This document shows positions 17,222 through 26,246 of a stretch of DNA of 64,000 nt, in pieces. How positions within the stretch are numbered: position 1 is the stretch's first letter; every line of letters begins with the position of its first letter. The DNA is from Promethearchaeota archaeon (lineage in GTDB: Archaea > Asgardarchaeota > Lokiarchaeia > Sigyniarchaeales > SOKP01): the NCBI GenBank assembly GCA_019058445.1, contig JAHPZA010000009.1:248001-312000 (forward strand). Direction: 5' to 3'. The notes under the pieces are model-generated. The model did not search any database. It was not told the DNA's origin and worked only from the letters and a program-made list of their open reading frames with translations. A program made the position numbers and the translations under genes.

Positions 17222-18478
17222 CTAGTTATTTGGTTTACAAATTCTATTTATTTCATCGATGATTTTTAAAGCTCCAAAGTAGGATTCCGAAAAATTTTTA
17301 CCCTTATATAGCACAGTACAGATTGGATCGCCTTTTAAAATTTTTACATCTTGCTCACTTTTATCATGAACATTTTCAAGGCTATTAATTTTCATTAGCT
17401 GGTTTTTCTCAAGATCATTAGGAGCAAACATGATTAATTTTGTAGCAAATGTTTTGGATTTGGCAACATTTATTGTTTTTTTCACGTACTTCCATTTCGA
17501 TTTATTAAAACTTTTCACATGTAAATCTAATAGGTTAAGATTTAAGGATGATTCTGAAACCCTGATTGACCCTGGAATTCTAGGATTGATTTCCATTAAA
17601 TACGGATAGTGATCTTTTAGCACAAAATCAAAACCATTTATTCCTCTTAAATTTAGTTCATTAGCTAAAGTCTTAGATATTTCTGAAATTAATATATTAT
17701 CTTTGTTAAACAAATTAGCAGGCACGATATTACCGCAATACATGAATTCTTTTGGCGAGTTGACGAATTTTTCACCTATAATTTGTCGATTAATTGAAAT
17801 AATCACGCATTCTTTTCCATTAGAAATAGTTGTACAACTTACTGGGATACCTTCTAAATACTCTTGCACTAACCATTCCGATTCAATAAAACTTTTAGTT
17901 TCCTGTAATTTTAGAAATAGCGATAACGCACTTTGATTCTCAATTTTATAGACATTTATCCCTCCAGCTCCAGACTTTTTCTTCATCACAAAAGGGAATC
18001 GAGCTTTAACATCTATTGCTTTGAAATCTTCATAAGAAATGGTTAAAGGAACCTTATAACCTTTAGATATTAAAAAATCGTATGAGTATTTGATATCTCG
18101 TGCCTTTTTAATAACTTCTATAGAGTTATTCAAATTATTTATTTTGTATTGATAATTGTTTATTGCTTCCAAAATTTTCTCCCTTTCCTCATAAGCATCA
18201 TCCATACCACTTCCTATTATTAAATTTTCTATCTCTGAATGCTTTTTTAGCATATCAATGGTAAACTTAGCTAAAAAAACGTTATATTTATCTCTTATCA
18301 AATTATAGTTCGAATGTAATTCTCTCATTATAATTAGGCTGTCATTCACATTCGGAAATAAATCTATATCTCCAAAGAAGTCTACTGCGTAAACCTCATA
18401 TCCCGCCTTTTTTAGGGAATAAGCTATAGGACGAGTATTAAATCCTACAACTAATACCGATTTTGATTTTTTATCCAT
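17222..18478 (-). CDS. ATP-grasp domain ligase
   Basis: Protein of 418 residues with an N-terminal Rossmann-like preATP-grasp segment (SVLVVGFNTRPIAYSLKKAGYEVYAVDFFG) and an ATP-grasp core. The core includes FPFVMKKKSGAGGINVYKI (ATP-binding loop with Lys), WLVQEYLEGIPVSC and the metal-binding GFDFVLKDHYPYLMEINPRIPGS. It resembles archaeal DUF201/tyramine-glutamate ligase-like and carbamoyl-phosphate-synthase-like proteins. The product is probably an amide or peptide bond, but neither substrate can be named. Ends 5 nt from the convergent roadblock gene. Confidence 0.82.
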   Translation of the reverse strand: MDKKSKSVLVVGFNTRPIAYSLKKAGYEVYAVDFFGDIDLFPNVNDSLIIMRELHSNYNLIRDKYNVFLAKFTIDMLKKHSEIENLIIGSGMDDAYEEREKILEAINNYQYKINNLNNSIEVIKKARDIKYSYDFLISKGYKVPLTISYEDFKAIDVKARFPFVMKKKSGAGGINVYKIENQSALSLFLKLQETKSFIESEWLVQEYLEGIPVSCTTISNGKECVIISINRQIIGEKFVNSPKEFMYCGNIVPANLFNKDNILISEISKTLANELNLRGINGFDFVLKDHYPYLMEINPRIPGSIRVSESSLNLNLLDLHVKSFNKSKWKYVKKTINVAKSKTFATKLIMFAPNDLEKNQLMKINSLENVHDKSEQDVKILKGDPICTVLYKGKNFSESYFGALKIIDEINRICKPNN

Positions 18479-18598
18479 TATTTAAATATTAGATGGAGAA
18501 TTTAAAGAAATATTTATTATCCTAATTTTATTAAATTCGCCTTAATTCTAGGATTAAAGGATAAAAAAAATATGATTCATTTTGTAAATTGACTCATT

Positions 18599-19357
18599 AT
18601 GCCCGTCGAACCTAAATTAGCTGCTACTGTTATCTTACTACGAAAGCGAAAAGCCGACGTAAATACTGATAACTGTGAATTTGAAGTTTTCATGGCGAAA
18701 AGACATGAAAATAACAAATTCCTAGGTGGTCATCACGTATTTCCCGGGGGAAGTATTGATAAACAAGATGCAAGTAAGGAGTCAACTGGAAGATTAATCG
18801 GGCTTGATAAAGATTTTGTAAAAAATTTAAGAGAAATTCATGAAAATCCATCTGTTATTTGGATAATAGCAATTCGTGAATTATTTGAAGAAACAGGGAT
18901 TTTACTTGCGACTAATGAGAGTGGAGATATAGTAGCAATAAACGAGGAAAACCAGAAAAAATTTCAAGATTATCAGGAAGATCTCCAAAAAAACCAAAAA
19001 ACGATGACTAATATCTTAATCAGTGAAAACCTTTATTATTATGCCGCAAAAATACGTTATTTTGGAAGATTGGTCACCCCTGCAATGTCTCCTATTAGAT
19101 TTGATACGCAATTCCTCTTATGTGAAATTCCTCAAAATCAGATTATTAATCTATTTAAAGATGAATTAACAGAAGGGTTATGGGGGACACCGAAGCATTT
19201 TCTAAAATTAAATAAAAAAAATCAGATTAAAATTATTTTCCCCCAATATTCTACTCTTCGTCGACTTAATAAGTTTCATACCATTCAAGAGGTATTTGAT
19301 AATTCAAAAATGACGTTTAAGAAAAATCAATTTATACGTCTTGGGAATAAAAGCTAA
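18599..19357 (+). CDS. NUDIX hydrolase (NUDT19-like layout)
   Basis: Protein of 252 residues. HHVFPGGSIDKQDAS around residues 45-59 starts the Nudix box and AIRELFEETGILLA near residue 95 completes it (REx2EExG), with a long insertion between the halves as in NUDT19/CoA-type Nudix proteins. A PAMSPIRFDTQFLLCEIP segment downstream (RFDT-F) is also shared with that subgroup. It probably cleaves a nucleoside-diphosphate-linked substrate such as an acyl-CoA; the substrate is inferred only from the subgroup resemblance. Confidence 0.85.
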   Translation: MPVEPKLAATVILLRKRKADVNTDNCEFEVFMAKRHENNKFLGGHHVFPGGSIDKQDASKESTGRLIGLDKDFVKNLREIHENPSVIWIIAIRELFEETGILLATNESGDIVAINEENQKKFQDYQEDLQKNQKTMTNILISENLYYYAAKIRYFGRLVTPAMSPIRFDTQFLLCEIPQNQIINLFKDELTEGLWGTPKHFLKLNKKNQIKIIFPQYSTLRRLNKFHTIQEVFDNSKMTFKKNQFIRLGNKS

Positions 19358-19403
19358 TACTAAAAAGGGGAATTAAATAGTTTTAGAGATTTCTTTCACA
19401 AAA

Positions 19404-20999
19404 CTATAGAATTCTTTTCAATTCCAAAATTAAAGCAGAAGGATTGTAGCGATCGAACGCAAATACTTCGGCTTTTGCATATTTGCGAAAATTCTTTTTG
19501 ATTTTTTCTGCCGAGTAAGGATGGATTCCTAAAGCCTGGGTAGCATAACTTTTCTTAGGTTCTAGAACTACTGTATGAATCTTCTGCTTGGCTAATTTTT
19601 TCTGTAAATCTTTCATTTCCTCAACTACTAACATGTAATCATTTTCAATTTGTGCAATAAGATCAGGATGTTTCACTGAAATATTGGCTCCACAATCAGA
19701 AAGAACAAATATAACAGGAATAATATTTCTATTCTTTAATTTCTCAACCTTAATTAATTTCATGCATTTTTGTAATGCGGCCGCCATTGGCGTATAAGAT
19801 TTTCCTTTAATATGTTTTAGCTTTCCCAAAGCGGTTTTAAAATTAACCGTAGGTTTCTGGAGGACGATAGCTTCTTTTCCCCTAAAAATTATTAAAGCCA
19901 GTTTATCTTTTTTACGATACCCTTCCTTTTGCAAAGATGAGATGACGTCGGTCATTTGCTTGATAACATAATACATCGAAGCTGAGCTATCTAACACAAA
20001 AAAAAGAGCTAATGGAGCACGATATTCATAGATTTTATCCATCAGATCATATTTATCAAAATGTATGGGAAATTCCACATTTGTTTTATTGTACACTACA
20101 TTTTTTAAATAATTCCGAATAGTAGCATCCAAGGCAATACTTTTGGGTAAATTTACAGGAGTTCTATAAGACACATACCTGCCCTTTTGAGATGATGCTA
20201 CTTTAATTCTCCTTCCTATACCTCGACCTCCATAATCAGATATCTTCCTATCCTTTCTTATGTTATCCAAAATTGATGTCATTTTTTTTTCCATTTTATA
20301 TATAAATGGCATAACGTCAAGTTCATAATCTGAAAGATTAAACTCTTTTTTCTCCTCTTCAGGGATATCTTTTACTTTCCAGCCTCCGGCAGGAACCGAT
20401 TCTCTTTTTCGTTTATCGGGATATTTAGGAGGTGGTAACTTCTGTTCTTTAGTCTCGGGAATATCTACTTTCTTTGGATCGATAGATTGTCGCTGAAATT
20501 CCTTCTGAGGAGTATCATCATGTTTTAACGGTCCTTCTGTATCCTTATTTGGTTGATATATTTTAGGGTCCTCGTAGGCCTTTTGTATTTTTCCATAAAC
20601 TTCCGCAATTTTTGCTTTAATTTCCTGAGGAGTCATCTCATAATGTAAGGAAGCGATTCGATGCTCAAAGACTAGATCCATAGCTACATTGAGATCTTCT
20701 TCTGTAATCTTTTTTCTATTACTTAAAGCGGCATGAGCACGAGCACATCTAATAAAAGTGATATCTGCTCGTTGAGAAAAAATCTCTAAATCATTTACGA
20801 TTTTTGAGACCAATTCATATATTGAAGCCGGAATTTCTACATGCTTTAATATCTCTCTGGCATTAATTATATTCTGTTTAAGGCTTTCTTGGTCTTTTTC
20901 GTATTTTTTAATAAACTCCTTCGGATTATCGTCAAAATCAATCACTCTTTTAGTTATTTCAGCTCGTAAGGTGGGATCACGAGGAGCTCTAATTTTCAC
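19404..20999 (-). CDS. VWA-domain half of a Mg/Co-chelatase-type AAA-VWA protein
   Basis: The 531 residues downstream of GTG 20999 contain the helical lid of the AAA module (about 10-130), a charged Pro/Lys-rich linker (130-210) and a C-terminal von Willebrand A domain with a MIDAS motif (FFVLDSSASMYYV), the KSYTPMAAALQ threonine and VLSDCGANI. The frame is open upstream to 21050 and encodes GELRPQIADRLGLEV, the sensor/arginine-finger stretch that normally follows NPE in the AAA module. Starting at GTG would discard this conserved stretch, so the gene is really the second half of one chelatase gene interrupted by the TAG at 21051-21053. In intact form it would be a ChlD/BchD-like subunit. Confidence 0.85.
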   Translation of the reverse strand: MKIRAPRDPTLRAEITKRVIDFDDNPKEFIKKYEKDQESLKQNIINAREILKHVEIPASIYELVSKIVNDLEIFSQRADITFIRCARAHAALSNRKKITEEDLNVAMDLVFEHRIASLHYEMTPQEIKAKIAEVYGKIQKAYEDPKIYQPNKDTEGPLKHDDTPQKEFQRQSIDPKKVDIPETKEQKLPPPKYPDKRKRESVPAGGWKVKDIPEEEKKEFNLSDYELDVMPFIYKMEKKMTSILDNIRKDRKISDYGGRGIGRRIKVASSQKGRYVSYRTPVNLPKSIALDATIRNYLKNVVYNKTNVEFPIHFDKYDLMDKIYEYRAPLALFFVLDSSASMYYVIKQMTDVISSLQKEGYRKKDKLALIIFRGKEAIVLQKPTVNFKTALGKLKHIKGKSYTPMAAALQKCMKLIKVEKLKNRNIIPVIFVLSDCGANISVKHPDLIAQIENDYMLVVEEMKDLQKKLAKQKIHTVVLEPKKSYATQALGIHPYSAEKIKKNFRKYAKAEVFAFDRYNPSALILELKRIL

Positions 21000-21047
21000 T
21001 TCTAATCCGAGTCTATCCGCTATCTGTGGTCGGAGTTCTCCTATCGA

Positions 21048-21074
21048 ATCCTAATTCGAAGCGAATTGAGAATC
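21048..21074 (-). other. In-frame TAG with hairpin between repeated GAT codons
   Basis: In the coding strand a GAT codon at 21074-21072 is followed by seven codons ending in TAG, then another GAT at 21050-21048. Between them AATTCG and CGAATT (21067-21062 and 21058-21053) can form a six-base-pair stem with a three-base loop. Deleting the 24 nt between the two GAT codons would leave NPEDSIGELRPQ, close to the family's usual NPEEGELRPQ. The structure is seen directly; that it causes ribosomal bypassing is only a hypothesis. Confidence 0.6.
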
Positions 21075-21641
21075 TTCGGGATTCATACTCCCGACCAAAA
21101 CGAATCTTGAGGGATGTGATACTGAAATTCCTTCTCTTTCAATAATATTAACACCTGAAGCCGCAGCATCCAAAAGTACATCAACAATGTGGTCTTGCAA
21201 GAGATTTATCTCATCTACATAAAGAATCCCTCGATTAGCTTTAGCTAATAACCCAGGATGAAGCTCGGAGGTGCCTTCGGTAAGCACTTTATCAATGGAA
21301 AGAGATCCGCACACCATATCTTCTGTGACTCCAAGTGGTAAGTTTACAAGACGCATTTCTCTGATTTCTGTTTCAAGTTTACCTTTTTCCTTCTTTTCCC
21401 TACAGGATGCACATAAATCGTCGAGGTTTGATTTAGGATCACAAGCGAAATTACAATCTCCGATAACTTCTATTTTAGGCATAATTTCGACTAGGGATCT
21501 TACAGCAGTAGATTTACCAGTACCTTGGTGTCCAGTTAGCAATACACCACCTATGAGAGGGTCAATTACATTTAAAATTAACCCCATCTTCATTTTATCC
21601 TGACCTAAGATCGCTGTGAAGGGGAAATTAATTTTTTTCAT
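21051..21641 (-). CDS. AAA+ half of a Mg/Co-chelatase-type protein, ended by in-frame TAG
   Basis: A 196-residue product resembling the ChlI/BchI AAA+ subunit. Walker A is GHQGTGKST near residue 38, a cysteine-bearing insert has CNFACDPKSNLDDLCASC, Walker B is ILYVDEINLL and sensor 1 is VGSMNPE. It stops at TAG (21051-21053) before the arginine-finger and lid regions, which continue in the same frame in the next gene. The truncated product alone could not form a complete AAA+ ring subunit. Possibilities are nonsense mutation, assembly error, or recoding that gives both a short and a full-length protein. Confidence 0.82.
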   Translation of the reverse strand: MKKINFPFTAILGQDKMKMGLILNVIDPLIGGVLLTGHQGTGKSTAVRSLVEIMPKIEVIGDCNFACDPKSNLDDLCASCREKKEKGKLETEIREMRLVNLPLGVTEDMVCGSLSIDKVLTEGTSELHPGLLAKANRGILYVDEINLLQDHIVDVLLDAAASGVNIIEREGISVSHPSRFVLVGSMNPEDSQFASN

Positions 21642-21738
21642 AATAATTTTAGAGTAATTTTTAATTTTTTAATTAGAGTAAAATTCTCTTTTAATTAAAA
21701 TTTCCCCCCTAAACCAACGGGTAAAATTATTATTTCGG

Positions 21739-21749
21739 AAAAAAAAAAA
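21739..21749 (-). terminator. Oligo-T terminator after the 979-residue protein gene
   Basis: Eleven consecutive A on the plus strand, read as T on the coding strand, directly follow the stop codon of the upstream gene. Archaeal intrinsic termination typically uses such T tracts without a hairpin. Confidence 0.45.
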
Positions 21750-24689
21750 TTATTGATCTTTATAGTAATCCTTAAAATATTTCATTAAAGAAACAGCTTC
21801 TACGCCTTTCTTAGTTAAGGAGTATTTATAGACCTTTTCAGTTTTGTTGATCTTTACATATAGTTTCATATAGTCGTTTCTTGTAAAAAAAGAGGAGACT
21901 ATCTTTCTTGAGGATAGTCCTAAATAACTTGCTATGGATATATTAGTTATACTATTACCTAATTTTGAGAGCTCATAAATAGCGTATAAAAATTGTTCAA
22001 AATTATCACTAAGCCGTTTAGAGAGTTTTAATGGATTTTTAATGGAATTTTTATTATGAAGAAGTGTAAAATTACGAGTACAGATATTATAGTCTGTTAA
22101 TGCTTTCTTTGCTATGCTTTTATCATTATATATCTCATTTAGTGAATTAAGATAAGTATTATTATCAATAACAGAATGACAATTCGCACAAATATATCCC
22201 CCCTCTTCTTGGTCTAGAGTTTGTACGATTTCAGAACAAGAAAGAGCCTCCGTCTTAAATAAATCAGAAGCTAAAAGTGTCTTTGTATCTTTATTATTAT
22301 GATTAAATTGGAATGAAACTAAATGATCTTTTGTATTAAATTCCCCACACAAATGACATTTATCCCCATAAATAGATTCAATGATATATCTCCTTTTAAG
22401 CAAACTTATTAAACTAAGCTTAATATAACCCTTTTGTTTAATAGATAAGTTCTTTGTCTTATTATGAATATTTATTGAAATCTTTACAAGAGTATGAATC
22501 AATTCAGGAGAAAGTGAAAAGATATTTTGAGGAAATCTATTGGACAATCCTTGCCATGAGATAAGATCCCTAAAATAATTAAAATATTTGCCTGAAATAA
22601 TGTCATGATGGCTTGCGCAAACGAGAACTACTTTTTTTGATTCCATAAATTTAATTAAATTCTCTAAAAATTCCGGGTTGGTTTGATTTTTCATGTACAT
22701 CTCGTATAATGCCGAAGAACTATATTTATATTCCTTTCCATTTTGATCATGGTGAAAATCCAAAGCTTTTAACCTCGAAATATCCGTGTTTGTTTTAAAT
22801 CCTTCTTTTAAGCATAATGGGCATTTTATTAAATTTTCATTATAGATTCCATTGTATATATGGGCTATTATATAAAGTTTTATTCTACTGCCTATTACAA
22901 TTGCTCCTTTATTATATGAATACTGAGTTTTAGATCGATGTGGGATTGCATTTGGGAATTTAACTTTTAAGCTATCATAAATTTCAATAACTGAATAATA
23001 AAATTGCTTGAAGCTTTGGAATAGATTTATATCTTTCTTGTATAAGCATTCTGCTATAGGTTTAACAACTAAACGAATTCCAATTTTTTTGTGTAGTAAA
23101 CTAGATCCATATATCTGCTTTATTACTTCAGTAAGATCATTAAGATATTTGAGAAATTTATCATAATGATTATTTATTAAACTATGTAATAAGTCAATAT
23201 CCTTATTAGATAATTGGGTTGGGAGATTTATATTCTCTAAAATGTCATTTACTAGAGTGAAAGCAATTTTAGCTACCTTTTCTTTTCTAGAACAAATTAA
23301 ATCAAATATATAAAAGGATAGTGCATTCCTTATCCTTGAAAACCCGTAATAGGGCGGGAAATTAAAGTTCTTATTTGTATAATATTCTTTAAAATATTTA
23401 GTATAATATTTAGAAATGCTATATTTTGGTACTCCTGTCAATTCGGGAACGCTAATTTTCGGTAGTGTTTCATTAGCTATAATTACAGTATAAATGATGG
23501 CAGCAGCAATAATTTTTGGATTTGTTTTATTTGAAATTTTTATTTCATTATTTTCCAGTCTTAAAAAAAACTCATCTAAAATCATTTGAGATTCTAATTT
23601 TATCAGTTCTTTTTGTTCTTTTGTACACTTGATTGTACTTAAGATATTTAAATTGGTTTCTACTTTTTTTCTAAAATTTAACATATCAGCTTTAATTACT
23701 TTATCTATTTTTTCATCGTATCTTATAGATTCTTTACTTTTATCTAATTTATTTATGGATTTATTAAGATTTTCATTTTCTTTTTGAGTGTCTAATATTT
23801 CTTCTTCATTTCCATTTAAAAATTCCTCAGATTCTTCTATTAATAATTTTAAATCTTTAATTTTTAATTCATGACATAATCCGGCTTCTAAAAATTCATG
23901 ATAAGCAGAAAAAAGCTCAAAGGCAGATATTGATTTCACTACAACAGTAGGAGATTTCCCTAATAATATAACGCAAGTTTCAGAGTGGAGAATTTTGTCA
24001 TACTTTTCTTTAAGCAGGGAAAGTGTTTCATTTTCCGACAGGTCTTCAAAACTATTCTCCTTTTTTATAGGATCAATTGTATTTAAATATTTTTTCAACC
24101 AGGTTTTGAGAATAATTTGTAACTTATCTGAAAATGGGTTTAGATATTCTTGATCATAAAGTTGTTCTGATTTTTCTCGGAACTCTTTTAAAAAAGTAGT
24201 ATAATCATCAGCGATCTTCTTTAAACCCGAGCGCAACATCTTATATTGGTTTTTTGATTTTTTCTCGTTATTAAGTACTTTTTTCTGCTTCCTACTTAGT
24301 GATTTAATATAAGCCCTTGTTAAACCATCGACATATTGAGAAATAACTTGGGCGCCTCTTCCTATAGGATTACAGTACATCCAACCATTAATAAACTTAA
24401 TTAGCTCATCCGAAGCACTTGTTTTGATTAGATCTATAAGAGTTTCGGGAGATAGACTTGAAATATCAAATATACAGGTATTTACAGCCTCAAAGAGATT
24501 TCCAATAAATTCTTCAACAAATATTAAGGGAATTTTATGCTCAGAACATTTCGGATATTTGCGAAATCCGAGAATACCAAATTTTAAAGGTTTAACTTTC
24601 TCAAGATGTATGCATCCGATTTGAGGACAAATTGCAATCCGATCCTCTTTCACAACTTTTCTGCTGACTTGACTTTCTCCTTTAATCAT
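21750..24689 (-). CDS. Large protein with zinc motif, TFIIB-cyclin-like segment, two HNH-like zinc domains and winged helix
   Basis: Protein of 979 residues. An N-terminal C21/C26/C48/H51 zinc-type motif is followed by a conserved-looking MYCNPIGRGAQVISQY block, a Lys/Glu-rich helical middle, and a TFIIB-repeat-like segment near 385-440 (NPKIIAAAIIYTVIIANETL...GVPKYSISKYY). Two HNH-like modules follow: CPLC (about 621), DFHHDQ and CASHHD (about 691), then CHLC (about 776), FQFNHNN and CANCH (about 835). A C-terminal winged-helix-like part (ISIASYLGLSSRKIV) ends the protein. Its start overlaps the stop of the 222-residue gene by four bases (ATGA), implying coupled translation. A nucleic-acid role is likely; nuclease activity is a guess from the HNH pattern. 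Confidence 0.75.
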   Translation of the reverse strand: MIKGESQVSRKVVKEDRIAICPQIGCIHLEKVKPLKFGILGFRKYPKCSEHKIPLIFVEEFIGNLFEAVNTCIFDISSLSPETLIDLIKTSASDELIKFINGWMYCNPIGRGAQVISQYVDGLTRAYIKSLSRKQKKVLNNEKKSKNQYKMLRSGLKKIADDYTTFLKEFREKSEQLYDQEYLNPFSDKLQIILKTWLKKYLNTIDPIKKENSFEDLSENETLSLLKEKYDKILHSETCVILLGKSPTVVVKSISAFELFSAYHEFLEAGLCHELKIKDLKLLIEESEEFLNGNEEEILDTQKENENLNKSINKLDKSKESIRYDEKIDKVIKADMLNFRKKVETNLNILSTIKCTKEQKELIKLESQMILDEFFLRLENNEIKISNKTNPKIIAAAIIYTVIIANETLPKISVPELTGVPKYSISKYYTKYFKEYYTNKNFNFPPYYGFSRIRNALSFYIFDLICSRKEKVAKIAFTLVNDILENINLPTQLSNKDIDLLHSLINNHYDKFLKYLNDLTEVIKQIYGSSLLHKKIGIRLVVKPIAECLYKKDINLFQSFKQFYYSVIEIYDSLKVKFPNAIPHRSKTQYSYNKGAIVIGSRIKLYIIAHIYNGIYNENLIKCPLCLKEGFKTNTDISRLKALDFHHDQNGKEYKYSSSALYEMYMKNQTNPEFLENLIKFMESKKVVLVCASHHDIISGKYFNYFRDLISWQGLSNRFPQNIFSLSPELIHTLVKISINIHNKTKNLSIKQKGYIKLSLISLLKRRYIIESIYGDKCHLCGEFNTKDHLVSFQFNHNNKDTKTLLASDLFKTEALSCSEIVQTLDQEEGGYICANCHSVIDNNTYLNSLNEIYNDKSIAKKALTDYNICTRNFTLLHNKNSIKNPLKLSKRLSDNFEQFLYAIYELSKLGNSITNISIASYLGLSSRKIVSSFFTRNDYMKLYVKINKTEKVYKYSLTKKGVEAVSLMKYFKDYYKDQ

Positions 24690-25354
24690 TCTAGTATTCC
24701 CATCCTCTTCTTTATTTCTATATCTTTTGATTGTTCTGTACTATTTAATTGAAGTAATTCTGTGATTTCTTTTTCTAATTTTAAATAGTCTAATTTTAAT
24801 TCAGTGTAAAAATCGGAAAAGAGTGGATAAAATACTCCCTCAACGCTACTTAATATACATGCCAATTTAATCGCGGTATGTAATTCTTGAGGATGATAGT
24901 TAAGTTCAGATTCTGAAAGAATATGAAGATTTTTCCATATTTCACTTTCGAGATGTTTAATCTCCTTCATAAGGGAAATTTCGTGATTATTTGGTTGAAT
25001 CTTTATTTTTTGTAATAGATTTCGGGTTTTTTCGGCTATTGATTCATATTCTATTCCAATCATCACTAAAGTTTTTGAATAACGAGTAAATAAAGAGATA
25101 AGATCTTCTACTCGCTTAGAAATGGAGTCTTTTTTAAGCGTGCGATAATCCATCTTAAATATTGAAAACCTTAAAAGAGTTATATTACTTTTATAATTAA
25201 GAAAGCTGCGTAATTGCCTTGAAAGCTCATTTATTCTATTTGAACCTTCCACTATATACCATTCTAAAAAATCGGAATCTACATCATGCTCTAAATATGA
25301 AGTCGTGTTATATGAATCAATAAACACTTCTTGGCTATTAGCATTCTTTGTCAT
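24686..25354 (-). CDS. Helical protein, translationally coupled partner of the TFB/HNH protein
   Basis: Protein of 222 residues, almost wholly alpha-helical by composition (ISLMKEIKHLESEIWKNLHILSESELNYHP), with no membrane segment, no cysteine cluster and no recognised domain. The stop codon overlaps the start of the 979-residue gene (ATGA), a typical sign of a two-protein complex made in fixed ratio. Function is unknown; it may be a dedicated partner or regulator. Confidence 0.7.
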   Translation of the reverse strand: MTKNANSQEVFIDSYNTTSYLEHDVDSDFLEWYIVEGSNRINELSRQLRSFLNYKSNITLLRFSIFKMDYRTLKKDSISKRVEDLISLFTRYSKTLVMIGIEYESIAEKTRNLLQKIKIQPNNHEISLMKEIKHLESEIWKNLHILSESELNYHPQELHTAIKLACILSSVEGVFYPLFSDFYTELKLDYLKLEKEITELLQLNSTEQSKDIEIKKRMGILE

Positions 25355-25499
25355 GGAAATGTTTTTTTTTGAATTTATTTAAATAAAAAAACAAACCAAG
25401 TATAAAATTCAGGAAACTCTTAATGAAAATCATTAAATATATAGAGGCAAATTGTTAATTATTGAAGTAAAAAATAAAGACAAAAGTTTCTAGTAAGAT

Positions 25500-26150
25500 A
25501 TGGAGCAAATTCAGCAATTCTTAGATGAAGATGAAGAGATTTTATGGAAGAGAGAAATAATAAGGAATTTGTCTGTGGAAAGAAAATATTTTACAATTTT
25601 TATTATATCATTTCTTGTAGCTTTTTCAACAATTTTTACCTACTTTTTGTATGTTTTTTATCTAACCTTTAGCGTTATATTTATTTTATTATTTATTAGT
25701 GTCTCTCTTTTAATTCTTCCCAATATTATGATAATGATTAAGATTTTAAAAAAATACAAAAATTCTAAGAAACAAGTAATAGAAAAATATCAGCTAAGTT
25801 TAGAAGAACTTAGAAATTATCATTTTTTATGGGTTTTAACAAATAAAAAATGGATCCAGAAAGATTTTACTTCAGATGATAAAGTAAAAATGGATCCCGC
25901 TGGTATCATGCAGCAAAAAGGCGATATTCTACAGATAGATTTGAAATCCATTAGAATAATTGAAATCAAGAGAAACTTCCGTGAGATATCCTTTTATATA
26001 TCGGATGATTATTATCTAGCGAAATCGCCAAATCTCAGTGTTGAAATTCATTCAAAACAAGATTTTAAAAATTTGGAGCAAGTAATTAGAGATTTAATTC
26101 CCATTGAGAAAGAGGATAATAGGAAAAAGAAAGTTACATTGTATACTTAA
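25500..26150 (+). CDS. Membrane protein with bacterial-PH-like domain
   Basis: Protein of 216 residues. Two adjacent membrane helices lie at about 30-52 and 58-82, and the C-terminal part (about 105-210) alternates strands and ends in a helix (DFKNLEQVIRDLIP) in the way of bPH domains, with a LWVLTNKKWIQKDF opening and an IDLKSIRIIEIKR central strand pair. Such proteins often act in membrane or lipid-linked signalling, but no specific function is established. Domain assignment is by pattern only. Confidence 0.65.
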   Translation: MEQIQQFLDEDEEILWKREIIRNLSVERKYFTIFIISFLVAFSTIFTYFLYVFYLTFSVIFILLFISVSLLILPNIMIMIKILKKYKNSKKQVIEKYQLSLEELRNYHFLWVLTNKKWIQKDFTSDDKVKMDPAGIMQQKGDILQIDLKSIRIIEIKRNFREISFYISDDYYLAKSPNLSVEIHSKQDFKNLEQVIRDLIPIEKEDNRKKKVTLYT

Positions 26151-26246
26151 TAAAATGATTAAATTATAAAAATGAAATGAGTAATTCTATGTGATTAGTA
26201 AAATTAGGTTTTAAAATCGAAGGATATAACTTTAAATATCTCGTTT

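Noticed and set aside
21051..21053. TAG as pyrrolysine codon
   Set aside because: Several genes in the window end in TAG (for example the PAP2 gene and the 31.6-kb membrane gene), so TAG seems to be an ordinary stop; no pyl genes are visible. Kept only as a remote possibility.
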